From Deltaproteobacteria bacterium (lineage in GTDB: Bacteria; Myxococcota_A; Polyangia; Polyangiales; JADJMO01): a stretch of DNA of 32,213 bases. Under the pieces are notes generated by a model. That model saw only the letters and a program-made list of their open reading frames with translations, ran no database searches and was not told where the DNA came from. The stretch covers positions 7,318 to 39,530 of the forward strand of contig JACPFM010000054.1 in the NCBI GenBank assembly GCA_016182965.1, read 5' to 3'. A program made the translations under genes and the position numbers. Every line of letters begins with the position of its first letter. Position 1 is the stretch's first letter. This document shows, piece after piece, positions 8,682-17,004 of the stretch.

Positions 8682-9194
8682 ATGCACAAGCTGATGCTCG
8701 CCCTTGCCGTTGCCACGACCGTCGTCGCGTTCGGGTGCGGAGGCAGCCAGAAGCCTGCGGAGGAGCCGGTCGGCAAGAGCACGATCGCCTCGCCCAAAGA
8801 AGAGGCGCCGCCGAAGCCCGACGCGACGACGGTGCCGAACACTCCGACCGCCAGCGGCGTGAAGATCTCCGACGAGATCGCCAAGGCCTGCGGCATCACC
8901 GAGACCGAGGCGTACTTCGCGTTCGACTCCGCGAAGATCCAGACCGCCGGCCCGCTCGACAAGCTCGCCGAGTGCTTCAAGACCGGCCCGATGAAGGGTC
9001 GCGTGATGAAGCTCGTCGGCCACGCCGATCCGCGCGGCGACAGCGACTACAACGTGCAGCTCGGCCTCGCGCGCGCCGACTCGGTCGGCAAGTACCTGAA
9101 CGACAAGGGCCTCGAGAAGAAGCAGGCCACCACCACCTCCGACGAGTCCAGCTGGGCGCTCGATCGGCGCGTCGACGTCGTGCTCGCCGAGTGA
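8682..9194 (+). CDS. pal: Pal-like peptidoglycan-associated lipoprotein (OmpA domain)
   Basis: A 170-residue lipoprotein. A short signal peptide ends in AFGC (Cys19). A Pro/Lys/Glu-rich linker runs to about residue 60, followed by an OmpA-type domain starting with the strand AYFAFDSAKIQ. The peptidoglycan-binding motif is visible as GHADPRGDSDYNVQLGLARA (Asp and Arg at the usual positions), and the end carries the typical DRRVDVVLAE strand. Pal anchors the outer membrane to peptidoglycan and binds TolB. It lies 12 bases before tolQ. The more usual order places pal after tolB, so being first here is a rearranged layout. GGAGG at 8672 sets the start. Confidence 0.85.
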   Translation: MHKLMLALAVATTVVAFGCGGSQKPAEEPVGKSTIASPKEEAPPKPDATTVPNTPTASGVKISDEIAKACGITETEAYFAFDSAKIQTAGPLDKLAECFKTGPMKGRVMKLVGHADPRGDSDYNVQLGLARADSVGKYLNDKGLEKKQATTTSDESSWALDRRVDVVLAE

Positions 9195-9206
9195 TCCCAC
9201 CCGACG

Positions 9207-9938
9207 ATGCTCCTCGCACCCGAAGACACGAAGACCATCCAGCTCGACCCGATCACGCTGCTCACGCACGCGTCCGGTCCGGTCAAGCTCACCGTCGCGC
9301 TGCTCATCCTCGCCTCCACCCTGGTGTGGGTGATCGCGGTGCTCAAGTTCCTCCAGCTCGCGAGGATGCGCTCGGCGCACGCGAAGTTCGAGGACGAGGC
9401 CGTCCGCGCGACCACCGGCACCGAGCTCTTCGAGATCGCCGGCAGGCACCGCTCGGCGCCGGGCGGCCGCATCGTGTCGTGGCTCGCCATGCGCGGCGCG
9501 CCCGGCAGCGTCGATCGCCTCCGCGCCATCGTGGAGCGCGCCATCGTCAACGAGCGCCAGCGCGCGTCGACGTTCATGCCGACGCTCGGCACCATCGCGG
9601 CGGTGTCGCCGTTCGTCGGGCTGTTCGGCACCGTCTACGGCATCATCGACGCGTTCGTCCGCATCGGCGCCGAGAAGTCGGCGTCGCTCCCGGTCGTCGC
9701 GCCGGCCATCGGCGAGGCGCTCTTCGCGACCGCCATCGGCCTCGCCGCCGCCATCCCCGCCGTCGTGTTCTACAACATCATCGACAAGCGGCTCGGTGAC
9801 CTCGAGAGCGCGCTCGAGGCGTCGGCCGAGGAGTGGGTGCTGGTCGTCGCGGAGTCGCGGCCCGACACCGCGCCCGACACGCACTACGATCCGCGGCTCG
9901 CCCACACCGCGTACGCGCCGCGCGAACGGAGGGCGTAG
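9207..9938 (+). CDS. tolQ: TolQ/ExbB-type proton channel subunit
   Basis: A 243-residue inner-membrane protein with three hydrophobic segments: about 27-48 (LTVALLILASTLVWVIAVL), about 130-155 (MPTLGTIAAVSPFVGLFGTV) and about 165-195 (IGEALFATAIGLAAAIPAVV). The second and third carry the MotA/TolQ/ExbB hallmarks, with small residues lining the predicted channel. TolQ forms the proton channel with TolR that energises the TolA-like protein. Its TAG stop shares its last G with the GTG start of the next gene, so the two are translationally coupled. The Tol assignment over ExbB rests on the presence of tolB and pal in the same run. Confidence 0.85.
   Translation: MLLAPEDTKTIQLDPITLLTHASGPVKLTVALLILASTLVWVIAVLKFLQLARMRSAHAKFEDEAVRATTGTELFEIAGRHRSAPGGRIVSWLAMRGAPGSVDRLRAIVERAIVNERQRASTFMPTLGTIAAVSPFVGLFGTVYGIIDAFVRIGAEKSASLPVVAPAIGEALFATAIGLAAAIPAVVFYNIIDKRLGDLESALEASAEEWVLVVAESRPDTAPDTHYDPRLAHTAYAPRERRA
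9928..9933 (+). promoter_or_regulatory. Ribosome binding site deciding the TolR GTG start
   Basis: GGAGGG lies inside the end of tolQ, four bases before the GTG at 9938. It supports that start over longer in-frame extensions into tolQ. Confidence 0.65.
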
Positions 9939-10357
9939 TGGCCATCTCCGTGTCGCGCGGCCGGCGCCGCGGAGGCTTCGCCGACATCAACGTGACGCCG
10001 CTGGTCGACGTCATGCTGGTGCTGCTCATCGTGTTCATGGTCACCGCGCCGCTGCTCTCGACCAGCCTGCGCATCGAGCTGCCGGAGGTGCAGGCGTCCA
10101 ACCAGCCGATCAAAGACGCGAAGCTCGTGCTCTCGATCGACAAGAACGAGAAGATCTTCTTCAGCGAGCAGGACGTCACCGCCAACGTCGAGCAGATCCT
10201 GGCGACGAACCCGCGCGTCCAGAGCGAGCACGAGCTGTACATCCGCGCCGATCGCGAGGCGCGCTACCGGGTCGTCGCCCGCGCGGTCGCCGCGGCGCGG
10301 GCCGCCGGGGTGACCTCGCTGAACCTCCTGGTCGATCCGGAGGTCGGAAAGCCGTGA
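9938..10357 (+). CDS. tolR: TolR/ExbD-type membrane protein
   Basis: A 139-residue protein with a basic N-terminus (SRGRRRGG), the family motif INVTPLVDVMLVLLIVFM and one transmembrane helix with the conserved Asp in VDVMLVLL, which is the proton-carrying residue in this family. A periplasmic domain of about 95 residues follows. It ends with AARAAGVTSLNLLVDPE, the usual last strand and helix. Together with TolQ it converts proton flow into movement of the TolA-like partner. The GTG start overlaps the tolQ stop by one base, and its own TGA overlaps the following ATG (GTGATGA). Confidence 0.87.
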   Translation: MAISVSRGRRRGGFADINVTPLVDVMLVLLIVFMVTAPLLSTSLRIELPEVQASNQPIKDAKLVLSIDKNEKIFFSEQDVTANVEQILATNPRVQSEHELYIRADREARYRVVARAVAAARAAGVTSLNLLVDPEVGKP

Positions 10358-11136
10358 TGATCCCGACGTTCCCCCGCTCCGACGTCGCGGTCGCCTTCGC
10401 GATCGCCGTCCTGGTGCAGGGAGCGTTCGTCGTGCTCTTGTCGCGCGGCGAGCCCAAGCCGGTGCTCGTCGACCTCAGCGACGAGAACGCCCGGCCGGTG
10501 TCGGTGGCGATCACCCCGGTGCCCGACGATCTGCCGCTGCTGAAGCTCGGCGGGCAGCAGGTCCCCGGCAAGCTCCCGGACATGTGGCAGAAGCCGAAGG
10601 CCTCACCCAAGGAGGCCAAGAAGGAGGGCGAGAGCACCCCGTCGACGAAGGCCGACACCGAGCACGCGCCGGCCAACCCGAGCGACGCGGGCCCGCCCAG
10701 CGACGCCGCGTCCCTCGATCCGATCGCCGGCGACGCGGCGACCGATCCGGTCTCGCAGACGCCGGGCTCGGCGGCCGGGTCGAAGATGGGCACCGAGGCC
10801 GATCCGCTCAAGGCGCACGCGGTCGATCAGTACCGCGCGCAGCTCGACGCGTGGTTCTCGGCGCGCTTCCACATCCGCGGGAAGATCCCCTTCGAGAAGC
10901 TGAAGACGCTGAAGGCCACGGTGACCATCGACGTCACCCCCGACCGGCGCGTCGGCGGCTACGACGTCTTCCCCGGCAGCGGCGACGACGTGTTCGACGA
11001 TCAGCTCTTCCGCGATCTCGCCAAGGTGCAGGTCAGCGGCGCGGTGCTGCCGCCACCGCCGGAGAACTACCCCGACATCCTCGGCACCAAGCTCAAGCTC
11101 GTGTTCCGGTGTACCGTGAAGGCCGCATGCGAGTGA
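10357..11136 (+). CDS. TolA/TonB-like energy transducer
   Basis: A 259-residue protein with an N-terminal membrane anchor (VAVAFAIAVLVQGAFVVLL, about 9-28). A long Pro/Ala/Lys/Asp-rich periplasmic linker runs to about residue 150. The compact C-terminal domain (VTIDVTPDRRVGGYDVFPGSGDDVFD) resembles TonB_C/TolA-III folds with the usual new-strand, helix, strand order. The position between tolR and tolB suggests it is the local TolA. The short linker without a long helical repeat is more TonB-like, so I give no symbol. The ATG overlaps the tolR stop, and the 3' end overlaps tolB by 10 bases. Confidence 0.75.
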   Translation: MIPTFPRSDVAVAFAIAVLVQGAFVVLLSRGEPKPVLVDLSDENARPVSVAITPVPDDLPLLKLGGQQVPGKLPDMWQKPKASPKEAKKEGESTPSTKADTEHAPANPSDAGPPSDAASLDPIAGDAATDPVSQTPGSAAGSKMGTEADPLKAHAVDQYRAQLDAWFSARFHIRGKIPFEKLKTLKATVTIDVTPDRRVGGYDVFPGSGDDVFDDQLFRDLAKVQVSGAVLPPPPENYPDILGTKLKLVFRCTVKAACE

Positions 11137-12431
11137 TCCCGCGTCGCCCTGCGTGGCTGCTCTCCGCGCTCGTCCTCGTGCAGGGCGGCGTCGGAAAGGC
11201 ACAGCCCGCTCCCCCTGCCCCTACCCCTGCGAACGATGGCGCGCTCGGCACCGTCGAGGTGACCGGCGCCGCGGCGGTCGGTCTGCCGAAGCTCGCGGTC
11301 GTCCCGCTCGGCGGCGACGACGCCGAGGCGACCGCGATCCTGAAGAAGGATCTCGATCGGCTCGGCGTGTGGGAGGTCGTCGACGAGAAGTCGATGCCCG
11401 AAGGCCCGTTCGCCAAGGACGACGCGCTCGACGTCAAGGCGTGGAAGGGCAAGGGCGTCCCCATCGTGGTCCGCGCGCACCGCGAGGGCGACGCGCTGAT
11501 CGGCGAGACGTGGATCCTCGCCAAGGGCGACGATCCCATCGCCAAGCCCTCGATCCCGATCGGCACCGACAAAGACGCGCGCCGCGCGGCGCACGGGCTC
11601 GCCGATCAGGTCATCTCCGCGCTGACCGGGCGCGCCGGCCCGTTCCAGAGCCGGCTCGCGTTCACGCTCCGCACCAAGAAGGGGCGGCAGGTCTTCCTCA
11701 GCGACGTCGACGGACAGGGCAAGGTCGCCCACGGCAACGCCGACGACACCGCGCTCTCGCCCACGTTCGGCCCGGGCGGCGACGTTTGGTTCACCATCAG
11801 CAAGAGCTTCGATCCGTTCCGCCTCGTGCACGGCCCCTCCGCCAAGGAGCTGCCGATCGCCGAGCCGGGCTCGGTGCTCTCGGTGTCGTTCTCTCCGGAC
11901 CGGTCGCGCCTGGCCATCTCGGTCATGCGCGACGAGGCGAGCAAGCTGATGATCGGCAACGCCGACGGCACCGGGCTGACGAAGCTCGAGACCGCAAAGC
12001 TCCCCAACCGGCCGGTCCTCGGCCCGCTCGGCAAGCTCGCCTACGTCGCGAGCAGCGGCACGCAGCGCGTGTTCGTGCGCGACGTCGACAAGGGCGGCGA
12101 GGGGCACCCGGTGTCGCCGGCGGGCTTCCACGCGTCGGCGCCGACCTTCTGCGACTCGCCGCAGGGGCTCGTGGTGGTGTTCACCGTCGGCGTGGGCGCC
12201 GGCGCCGATCTGGTCGCCACCGACACGAGCGGCGGCAACCTCCGTCGCCTCACGCAGGGTCACGGCAGCAACGCGTATCCGGCGTGCAGCCCCGACGGCC
12301 GCCTGATCGCGTTCTTCTCGACCGGCGCGAACGCGAAGTCTCCGGGCCTCTACGTCCTCCCGCTCGCGAACCCGACGCGCATCCGCAGGCTCGGAGACGA
12401 TCACGGCGACTCGCTGGCGTGGGCTCGCTGA
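11127..12431 (+). CDS. tolB: TolB-like periplasmic beta-propeller protein
   Basis: A 434-residue protein. A signal peptide (WLLSALVLVQGGVGKAQP) is followed by a Pro-rich spacer and an N-terminal alpha/beta domain (LAVVPLGGDDAEATAILKKD to about residue 170). A beta propeller of TolB/PD40-type repeats follows, for example QVFLSDVDGQGK, LSVSFSPDRSRLAIS, ACSPDGRLIAFFS and GLYVLPLANPT. TolB links Pal and the TolA protein across the periplasm. The ATG at 11127 lies inside the upstream gene (10-base overlap) and begins MRVIPRRPAWLL, a good signal-peptide start. Codons further upstream in the frame belong to the neighbour. Confidence 0.87.
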   Translation: MRVIPRRPAWLLSALVLVQGGVGKAQPAPPAPTPANDGALGTVEVTGAAAVGLPKLAVVPLGGDDAEATAILKKDLDRLGVWEVVDEKSMPEGPFAKDDALDVKAWKGKGVPIVVRAHREGDALIGETWILAKGDDPIAKPSIPIGTDKDARRAAHGLADQVISALTGRAGPFQSRLAFTLRTKKGRQVFLSDVDGQGKVAHGNADDTALSPTFGPGGDVWFTISKSFDPFRLVHGPSAKELPIAEPGSVLSVSFSPDRSRLAISVMRDEASKLMIGNADGTGLTKLETAKLPNRPVLGPLGKLAYVASSGTQRVFVRDVDKGGEGHPVSPAGFHASAPTFCDSPQGLVVVFTVGVGAGADLVATDTSGGNLRRLTQGHGSNAYPACSPDGRLIAFFSTGANAKSPGLYVLPLANPTRIRRLGDDHGDSLAWAR

Positions 12432-12435
12432 GTCG

Positions 12436-12966
12436 ATGTCGGCGAAACGGCCGCGCGCGCGACCGCGGTTCACGCTCGAGCTGTCCGCTCCGCCCGACGA
12501 GGTGACCGAGCGGGTGCGCGCGCACCTCGCGAAGAGCGGCGGGAAGGTCACCGGCACGGTGTTCCGCCGCACGATCGTGCTCACGGTCTGCGAGGAGGAC
12601 ACGCACTTCTGGTCCCCGCACCTCGACGTCCAGCTCGAGGAGGCGAAGGGCGGCGGCACGCACCTCTCGGCGATGTTCTCGCCGCACCCGCACGTGTGGA
12701 CGGCGTTCGTCGGCGTGCAGCTGGCGTTCGGTCTCCTCTCGCTCGGCGCCGCGGTGTGGGTGCTCAGCATCTGGAGCCTCGGTCACGACCTGCGCCTCGG
12801 GCTCGGGATCCTCGGGCTGATGCTGTTCGGCGGCGGCTTCGCCTACGGCGCGGCCTACGTCGGTCAGGGCATCGGCTCCGAGCAGATGTACGAGCTGCGC
12901 GCGTTCCTCACCGACGCCCTCCGCGAGCCCGGCGGGCAGGAGACGGCCGAAGCGCCGCCCGCGTGA
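12436..12966 (+). CDS. Small membrane protein downstream of tolB, unknown function
   Basis: A 176-residue protein. The N-terminal 80 residues are soluble, beta-rich and basic at the start (SAKRPRARPRFTLELSAPPDEV). Two adjacent transmembrane helices follow at about 92-112 (AFVGVQLAFGLLSLGAAVWVL) and 118-142 (LGLGILGLMLFGGGFAYGAAY), and the tail is acidic. The gene starts 4 bases after the tolB stop and is probably the last gene of the Tol operon. I do not recognise the family. The first half could be a small ligand-binding fold, but no motif supports that. Confidence 0.7.
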   Translation: MSAKRPRARPRFTLELSAPPDEVTERVRAHLAKSGGKVTGTVFRRTIVLTVCEEDTHFWSPHLDVQLEEAKGGGTHLSAMFSPHPHVWTAFVGVQLAFGLLSLGAAVWVLSIWSLGHDLRLGLGILGLMLFGGGFAYGAAYVGQGIGSEQMYELRAFLTDALREPGGQETAEAPPA

Positions 12967-12997
12967 GCCTCGCTGCGCCGATCACGAGGTCCCGAGA

Positions 12998-14446
12998 TCA
13001 CAACAGCAGGCGGGCCATCACCACGATGACGACGATCGCCACGACGTCGAGCACGAGCCCGGCGCGCATCATGTCCTGCGTGCGCACCCCGCCCGTCGCG
13101 AAGACCAGCGCGTTCGGCGGCGTGCCGACCGGCAACGCGAACGCCCAGCTCGCGGCGAACACCGCCGGGATGACCAGCGTCTCGGGGCGCACGCCGAGGC
13201 CGGGGGCCATCGCGCCGACGATCGGCACGGCCATCGCGGCCAACGCGGTGTTCGAGGCGATCTCGCTCGCGAAGACGAGCACCGAGACGAGCAGGGCGAG
13301 GAGCGCGATCGACGGCAGCGCCCCGGCGCCCTTGATCACGCGGCTGAGCGACGCGGAGAGCCCGGTGCGTTGCATCGCGTCGGCGAGCGAGAGGCCTCCG
13401 CCGAAGAGGACCAGGACGCGCCACGGGACCTTGGTGAACGCCGCGCCGTCGAGGATCCCGCCCTCGCGCCGCACGCTCGGCGCGACGAACAGGAGCAACG
13501 ACGCGCCGACCGCGATCGTGCCGTCTTTCATCGCGGGGAGGCTCCGCGCGTAGAGCGGCTGGGTCACCCACGCCCCGACCGCCAGCGCGAAGATGGCGAC
13601 GGTGCTCCAGCCGTCCCGGTCGATCCGCTGCTGGCTCTCCTCGGCGCGCGGCACGGTCAGCCCGCGGGTGGGGAAGAGCCACACGCCGAGCACGAGGACC
13701 GCGATCGGCAGGAAGACCGCCGTCGCGGGCACGCTGAACCGCAGCCAGCGCGCGAAGTCCATCTGCACCCCGTTCTTCGCGAGCCACTCCACGCCGATCG
13801 GATTCGGCGGGCTGCCGACCGGCGTGAGCGCGCCGCCGATGCTCGACGAGAACGCGACGCCGAGGAGCAGCGACGTGGCGAACCGTCCGGCCGCAGCGCG
13901 TCCGTCGTCGGTCGTGGTCCCGTGCAGCGCGCGGTCGCCGAGCGCCACGGCGAGCGGCAGCATGGTGGCGGCCGACGCGGTGTTCGACACGAAGGCGCTG
14001 AGCAGCGTCGTCGCGACCATCAGCGCGCCGAGCACGCGCAGCGGCGACGTCCCGGCGAGCCGAACGAGCGCGGAGGCGAAGCGTGGCGAGACGCCCGTGC
14101 GATCGAGCGCGTGGGCGAGCAGCGACCCGCCGCCGAACAGGAAGATCACGTCGTTCGCGTAGGGCGCGGTGATCTCCGCCGGCTTGCCGATGCCGAGCAC
14201 CGCGAGCGCGAAGAGCGGGAGCAGCCCGGTGACCGCCGGATCGATCGCGAGGGTGACCCACCATGTCGCCATCACCGCGAGCAGCGCGAAGACCCACGTC
14301 GCGTCGCGCGAGAGCCCGAGCGGCGGGCCGACGTGGAAGGCAGCCACGGCGAGCACGATCCCCGAGATCAGCCCGACGCGCGCCACGCGCGGAGAGCTTT
14401 GCTCGAGGTGGACCTCGGGCTCTCGCTGGGAGGCGTCGTCGGGCAT
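12998..14446 (-). CDS. SLC13/DASS-type anion permease
   Basis: A 482-residue protein with about 12 hydrophobic segments. It carries the two SNT substrate/sodium motifs of the divalent anion symporter family: SNTASAATMLPLAVAL near residue 155 and SNTALAAMAVPIVGAM near 410. VGSPPNPIGVEW and VGTPPNALVFATGG follow them at the matching positions. Family members move dicarboxylates, sulfate or related oxyanions with sodium, and the fold belongs to the same superfamily as ArsB. It lies 76 bases after the radical SAM/ArsM fusion on the same strand, so it may be the last gene of that operon. In that case it could move a precursor or a product; the substrate cannot be read from sequence. There is no clear Shine-Dalgarno sequence. 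Confidence 0.85.
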   Translation of the reverse strand: MPDDASQREPEVHLEQSSPRVARVGLISGIVLAVAAFHVGPPLGLSRDATWVFALLAVMATWWVTLAIDPAVTGLLPLFALAVLGIGKPAEITAPYANDVIFLFGGGSLLAHALDRTGVSPRFASALVRLAGTSPLRVLGALMVATTLLSAFVSNTASAATMLPLAVALGDRALHGTTTDDGRAAAGRFATSLLLGVAFSSSIGGALTPVGSPPNPIGVEWLAKNGVQMDFARWLRFSVPATAVFLPIAVLVLGVWLFPTRGLTVPRAEESQQRIDRDGWSTVAIFALAVGAWVTQPLYARSLPAMKDGTIAVGASLLLFVAPSVRREGGILDGAAFTKVPWRVLVLFGGGLSLADAMQRTGLSASLSRVIKGAGALPSIALLALLVSVLVFASEIASNTALAAMAVPIVGAMAPGLGVRPETLVIPAVFAASWAFALPVGTPPNALVFATGGVRTQDMMRAGLVLDVVAIVVIVVMARLLL

Positions 14447-14522
14447 CGCGAGGAAACGATACAGCGCCGTTCGCCCGCGCAGAACGCGCCCGCCGGTGCC
14501 GGCGTTCGACGCGCCGCGAAGC

Positions 14523-16988
14523 TCAGGAGCAGCAGCCGGTAGCGCCGCCGCCGGCGATCGCGAGCCGTCGCGCGATGGGCCTGGGCGTCTGCGCCGGCTC
14601 GTACACGGCGAAGGACGCGGCGTAGGGCGCGTGCGCGAGCTTCGCAGCCGTGTCGGTCGAGACCTCTACCGGCTCGTCGCGACGGAAGAGGAGACCGTCC
14701 TCGTCGGTGACGCTCTTGTACGGGCCGAGGTACACGGCGCGGTGGCCGACGAAGACCTCGCGCGCCGCGGCCTCGTGCTTGTACGCGCGGACGGTGACGG
14801 TCGAGAAGGTGTGGCCCTGGACCTTCCGCCAGAACGCGCGTCTCAGGACCTCGACGCCGTGGAAGCCCGCGCGCTCCAGCTCCGCCAGCAGCTCGTCGGC
14901 GGTGAGCGCTCCCGAGAGGCACTCGCCCCACAGCTCGGGGTTCACCCGCAGGTGCGGCGGGACGGCGTGCTCGCTGACGATATCCGACAGCACGACCCGG
15001 CCGTGGTCCTTCAGCACCCGCCAGATCTCGGAGAAGACCGCGCGCTTGTCGGGCGAGAGGTTGATCACGCAGTTGGAGGTCACGCAGTCGACGTGGCGGT
15101 CGGGCAGCGGGACCTGCTCGAGGAGCCCCTGGTGGAACGTGACCACGTCGAACCCGAGGTTCTTCGCGACGATCGGCTGGTTCTCGCGCGCCACGGCGAG
15201 CATCGGCTCGGTCATGTCGACGCCGATGGAGCGACCGCTGCTGCCGACGTAGCGGGCGGCGACGAACACGTCGATGCCGGCGCCGGAGCCGAGATCGAGG
15301 TGCGTCTCGCCGACGGCGAGCGCCGCGTCCTGCACCGGAGAGCCGCAGCCGTAGAAGCGCTCGACGACGTCGGCCGGGATGTGCCGGAGGTCCTCGGCCG
15401 AGGGACGCACCGGACAGCACAGGTCCTGCTTCGGCTCGACGGCGGCCTCGCCATAGAAGGCGCGCATCAGCGAGCGCGGTCGATCGACGTCGAAAGCGAG
15501 GACGCAGTTGGAGTGCACGGTGCGCACCGCGCCCGGGACCTCGTCGCCGCACGCGAGCGCGCCCTCGCCCATCGCGTGATAGACGACCGGCGTGTCACGG
15601 CCGGCGCGCCGAAGCGCGCGCGCGCGCCCGGCCCGCGCGAGGTCGGCCATCAGATCGCGCGCGAGCTCGGCCATCAGAGGCAAGTACGGATCGCCGCCGA
15701 GGAAGCTGCCGCTCCAGAGGAAGGCGTGCTCCAGATCGCCACCACCGCTGATGAAGCGCAGCGGATCGGCCAATTGCGCTGGGCTCTTCGCCAGCGACAA
15801 CGCGCGCAGCTCACGCGCGAGCGTCGACGCCTGCCACACCTCGAGGAGCGGACGATCGAGCCGCCCGATCGCGAGCTCCGGGTGCCCCGCGATGGCCGCG
15901 GAGGGATAGAGCACGCCGTCGGAGAAGAGGCACAGCGACTCGACGCCGGCCATCCCGAGGTCGTGCTTCACCTCGGGCACCGCGTTGACCCGCAGCGCGA
16001 GGCTCTCGAGGTTGTCCAGCCGGACACCGACGTGGCGCGCCGCATCGCGGACCGTGCGCACGACGGGCAGCAGCTCGTCGACGCGCGGGAGCTCGTCGAG
16101 CATCGACAGCCCGCGGCCCCGGCGGTGCGCCCACATCAGGTGGACCGACGCGGCGCCGAGCCGCTTGGCGAGCGCGGGTATCTCGGGCAGCGCCCGCAGG
16201 TTGCGCCGACACGGCACGACAGTGAGCGACGTCTCGAAGCCCATCGCGGAGAGCAGCGCGAGGCCCGATGCGGCCCGGGCGAAGGTCCCCTCGCCGCGGA
16301 TCGCGTCGTTGTCCTCGGCGCGCGCGCCGTCGATCGACACCTGGAAGCGGACGCGCGATCGATCGAGCGCTTCGAGCAGCGCGCGGTGCGCCGGCTTGTC
16401 GAGGAGGATCGCGTTGGTGAGGACGACGAGCTCGCGCCCGTGCTCGACGGTCACGCGCTCGGCGAGCGCGCGGAGATCGCCGCGGAGGAACGGCTCGCCG
16501 CCCGTGAAGAAGAAGCGCTCGGCCCCGAGCTCCGCGGCCTGATCGATCGCCGACAGGAGCGCGCCGGTCGAGAGCCCCCGCCCTTCGGCCGGGCCGGAGG
16601 ACACGAGGCAGTGCTCGCAGGCGAGGTTGCAGGAGTTGTTCGTGTGGAGCCACATCTCGCGGAGGTTCCACTCGGTCAGGCGCTCGGCGCGCCCCGCGTA
16701 GGGACGCCGCGCGAACGGCTGGAGCCGCGCGATGCCCGCACGCAAGAGCGCCTGCGCGAACGACATGACGTGCTGCAGGCTCCGCGCCGGTTCGGGGTAG
16801 AGTCGCGCGAGCGCGGTGACGTCGGCGAGCGTACGTCGGCCGTCGATCAGATCGAGGACGCGGGCGCCTCGCGGATCGGTGGCGATCCAGTTGGGGCCGT
16901 CCTCGTCGAGGGCGAGGTGGATGTCGTCGGCCGTTTGCCAGCGGGTCAGCGCCGGCGTGTGCAGCACGCTCTCCGAGGAGAAACCCAT
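14523..16988 (-). CDS. Fusion of PqqD-like domain, radical SAM domain and ArsM-type arsenite methyltransferase
   Basis: An 821-residue protein. Residues 25-90 look PqqD-like (GARVLDLIDGRRTLADVTAL). The radical SAM domain (110-400) has CNLACEHC (Cys120, 124, 127), FTGGEPF at 161-167 and SIDGARAED. A reduced SPASM-like stretch (Cys353) and a linker with Cys480 and Cys495 follow. Residues 520-740 are an ArsM-like methyltransferase: a Cys pair at 524-525, RFYGCGSP (Cys548), HLDLGSGAG for SAM binding, SNCVINLSPDK (Cys640) and WGECLSGAL (Cys690). These match the Cys residues that hold As(III) in characterised ArsM proteins. A further module follows (GPYKSVTDEDG), and the chain ends GCCS. The inferred role is arsenic methylation coupled to a radical SAM step, perhaps adenosylation or aminocarboxypropylation. 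AAGGAG 8 bases upstream favours ATG 16988 over TTG 16994. Confidence 0.88.
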   Translation of the reverse strand: MGFSSESVLHTPALTRWQTADDIHLALDEDGPNWIATDPRGARVLDLIDGRRTLADVTALARLYPEPARSLQHVMSFAQALLRAGIARLQPFARRPYAGRAERLTEWNLREMWLHTNNSCNLACEHCLVSSGPAEGRGLSTGALLSAIDQAAELGAERFFFTGGEPFLRGDLRALAERVTVEHGRELVVLTNAILLDKPAHRALLEALDRSRVRFQVSIDGARAEDNDAIRGEGTFARAASGLALLSAMGFETSLTVVPCRRNLRALPEIPALAKRLGAASVHLMWAHRRGRGLSMLDELPRVDELLPVVRTVRDAARHVGVRLDNLESLALRVNAVPEVKHDLGMAGVESLCLFSDGVLYPSAAIAGHPELAIGRLDRPLLEVWQASTLARELRALSLAKSPAQLADPLRFISGGGDLEHAFLWSGSFLGGDPYLPLMAELARDLMADLARAGRARALRRAGRDTPVVYHAMGEGALACGDEVPGAVRTVHSNCVLAFDVDRPRSLMRAFYGEAAVEPKQDLCCPVRPSAEDLRHIPADVVERFYGCGSPVQDAALAVGETHLDLGSGAGIDVFVAARYVGSSGRSIGVDMTEPMLAVARENQPIVAKNLGFDVVTFHQGLLEQVPLPDRHVDCVTSNCVINLSPDKRAVFSEIWRVLKDHGRVVLSDIVSEHAVPPHLRVNPELWGECLSGALTADELLAELERAGFHGVEVLRRAFWRKVQGHTFSTVTVRAYKHEAAAREVFVGHRAVYLGPYKSVTDEDGLLFRRDEPVEVSTDTAAKLAHAPYAASFAVYEPAQTPRPIARRLAIAGGGATGCCS

Positions 16989-16996
16989 GCGCAAGA

Positions 16997-17002
16997 CTCC
17001 TT
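16997..17002 (-). promoter_or_regulatory. Ribosome binding site for the radical SAM/ArsM fusion
   Basis: AAGGAG on the minus strand sits 8 bases before the ATG at 16988 and only 2 bases before the in-frame TTG at 16994, which favours the ATG. It lies in the 10-16 base gap after the small membrane protein gene. Confidence 0.7.
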
Positions 17003-17004
17003 GA

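Noticed and set aside
3212..9905. Very long open frames on both strands across the activase and Tol regions
   Set aside because: They are very Arg/Ala-rich shadows of GC-rich coding sequence, lack motifs, and conflict with well-supported genes in the other frames.
14515..14525. TGA after GCCS as a selenocysteine codon
   Set aside because: The frame beyond it is Arg-rich junk with no conserved pattern, and I saw no stem-loop to support recoding. The transferase families are sometimes called selenodomain-associated, but that does not make this stop a Sec codon.
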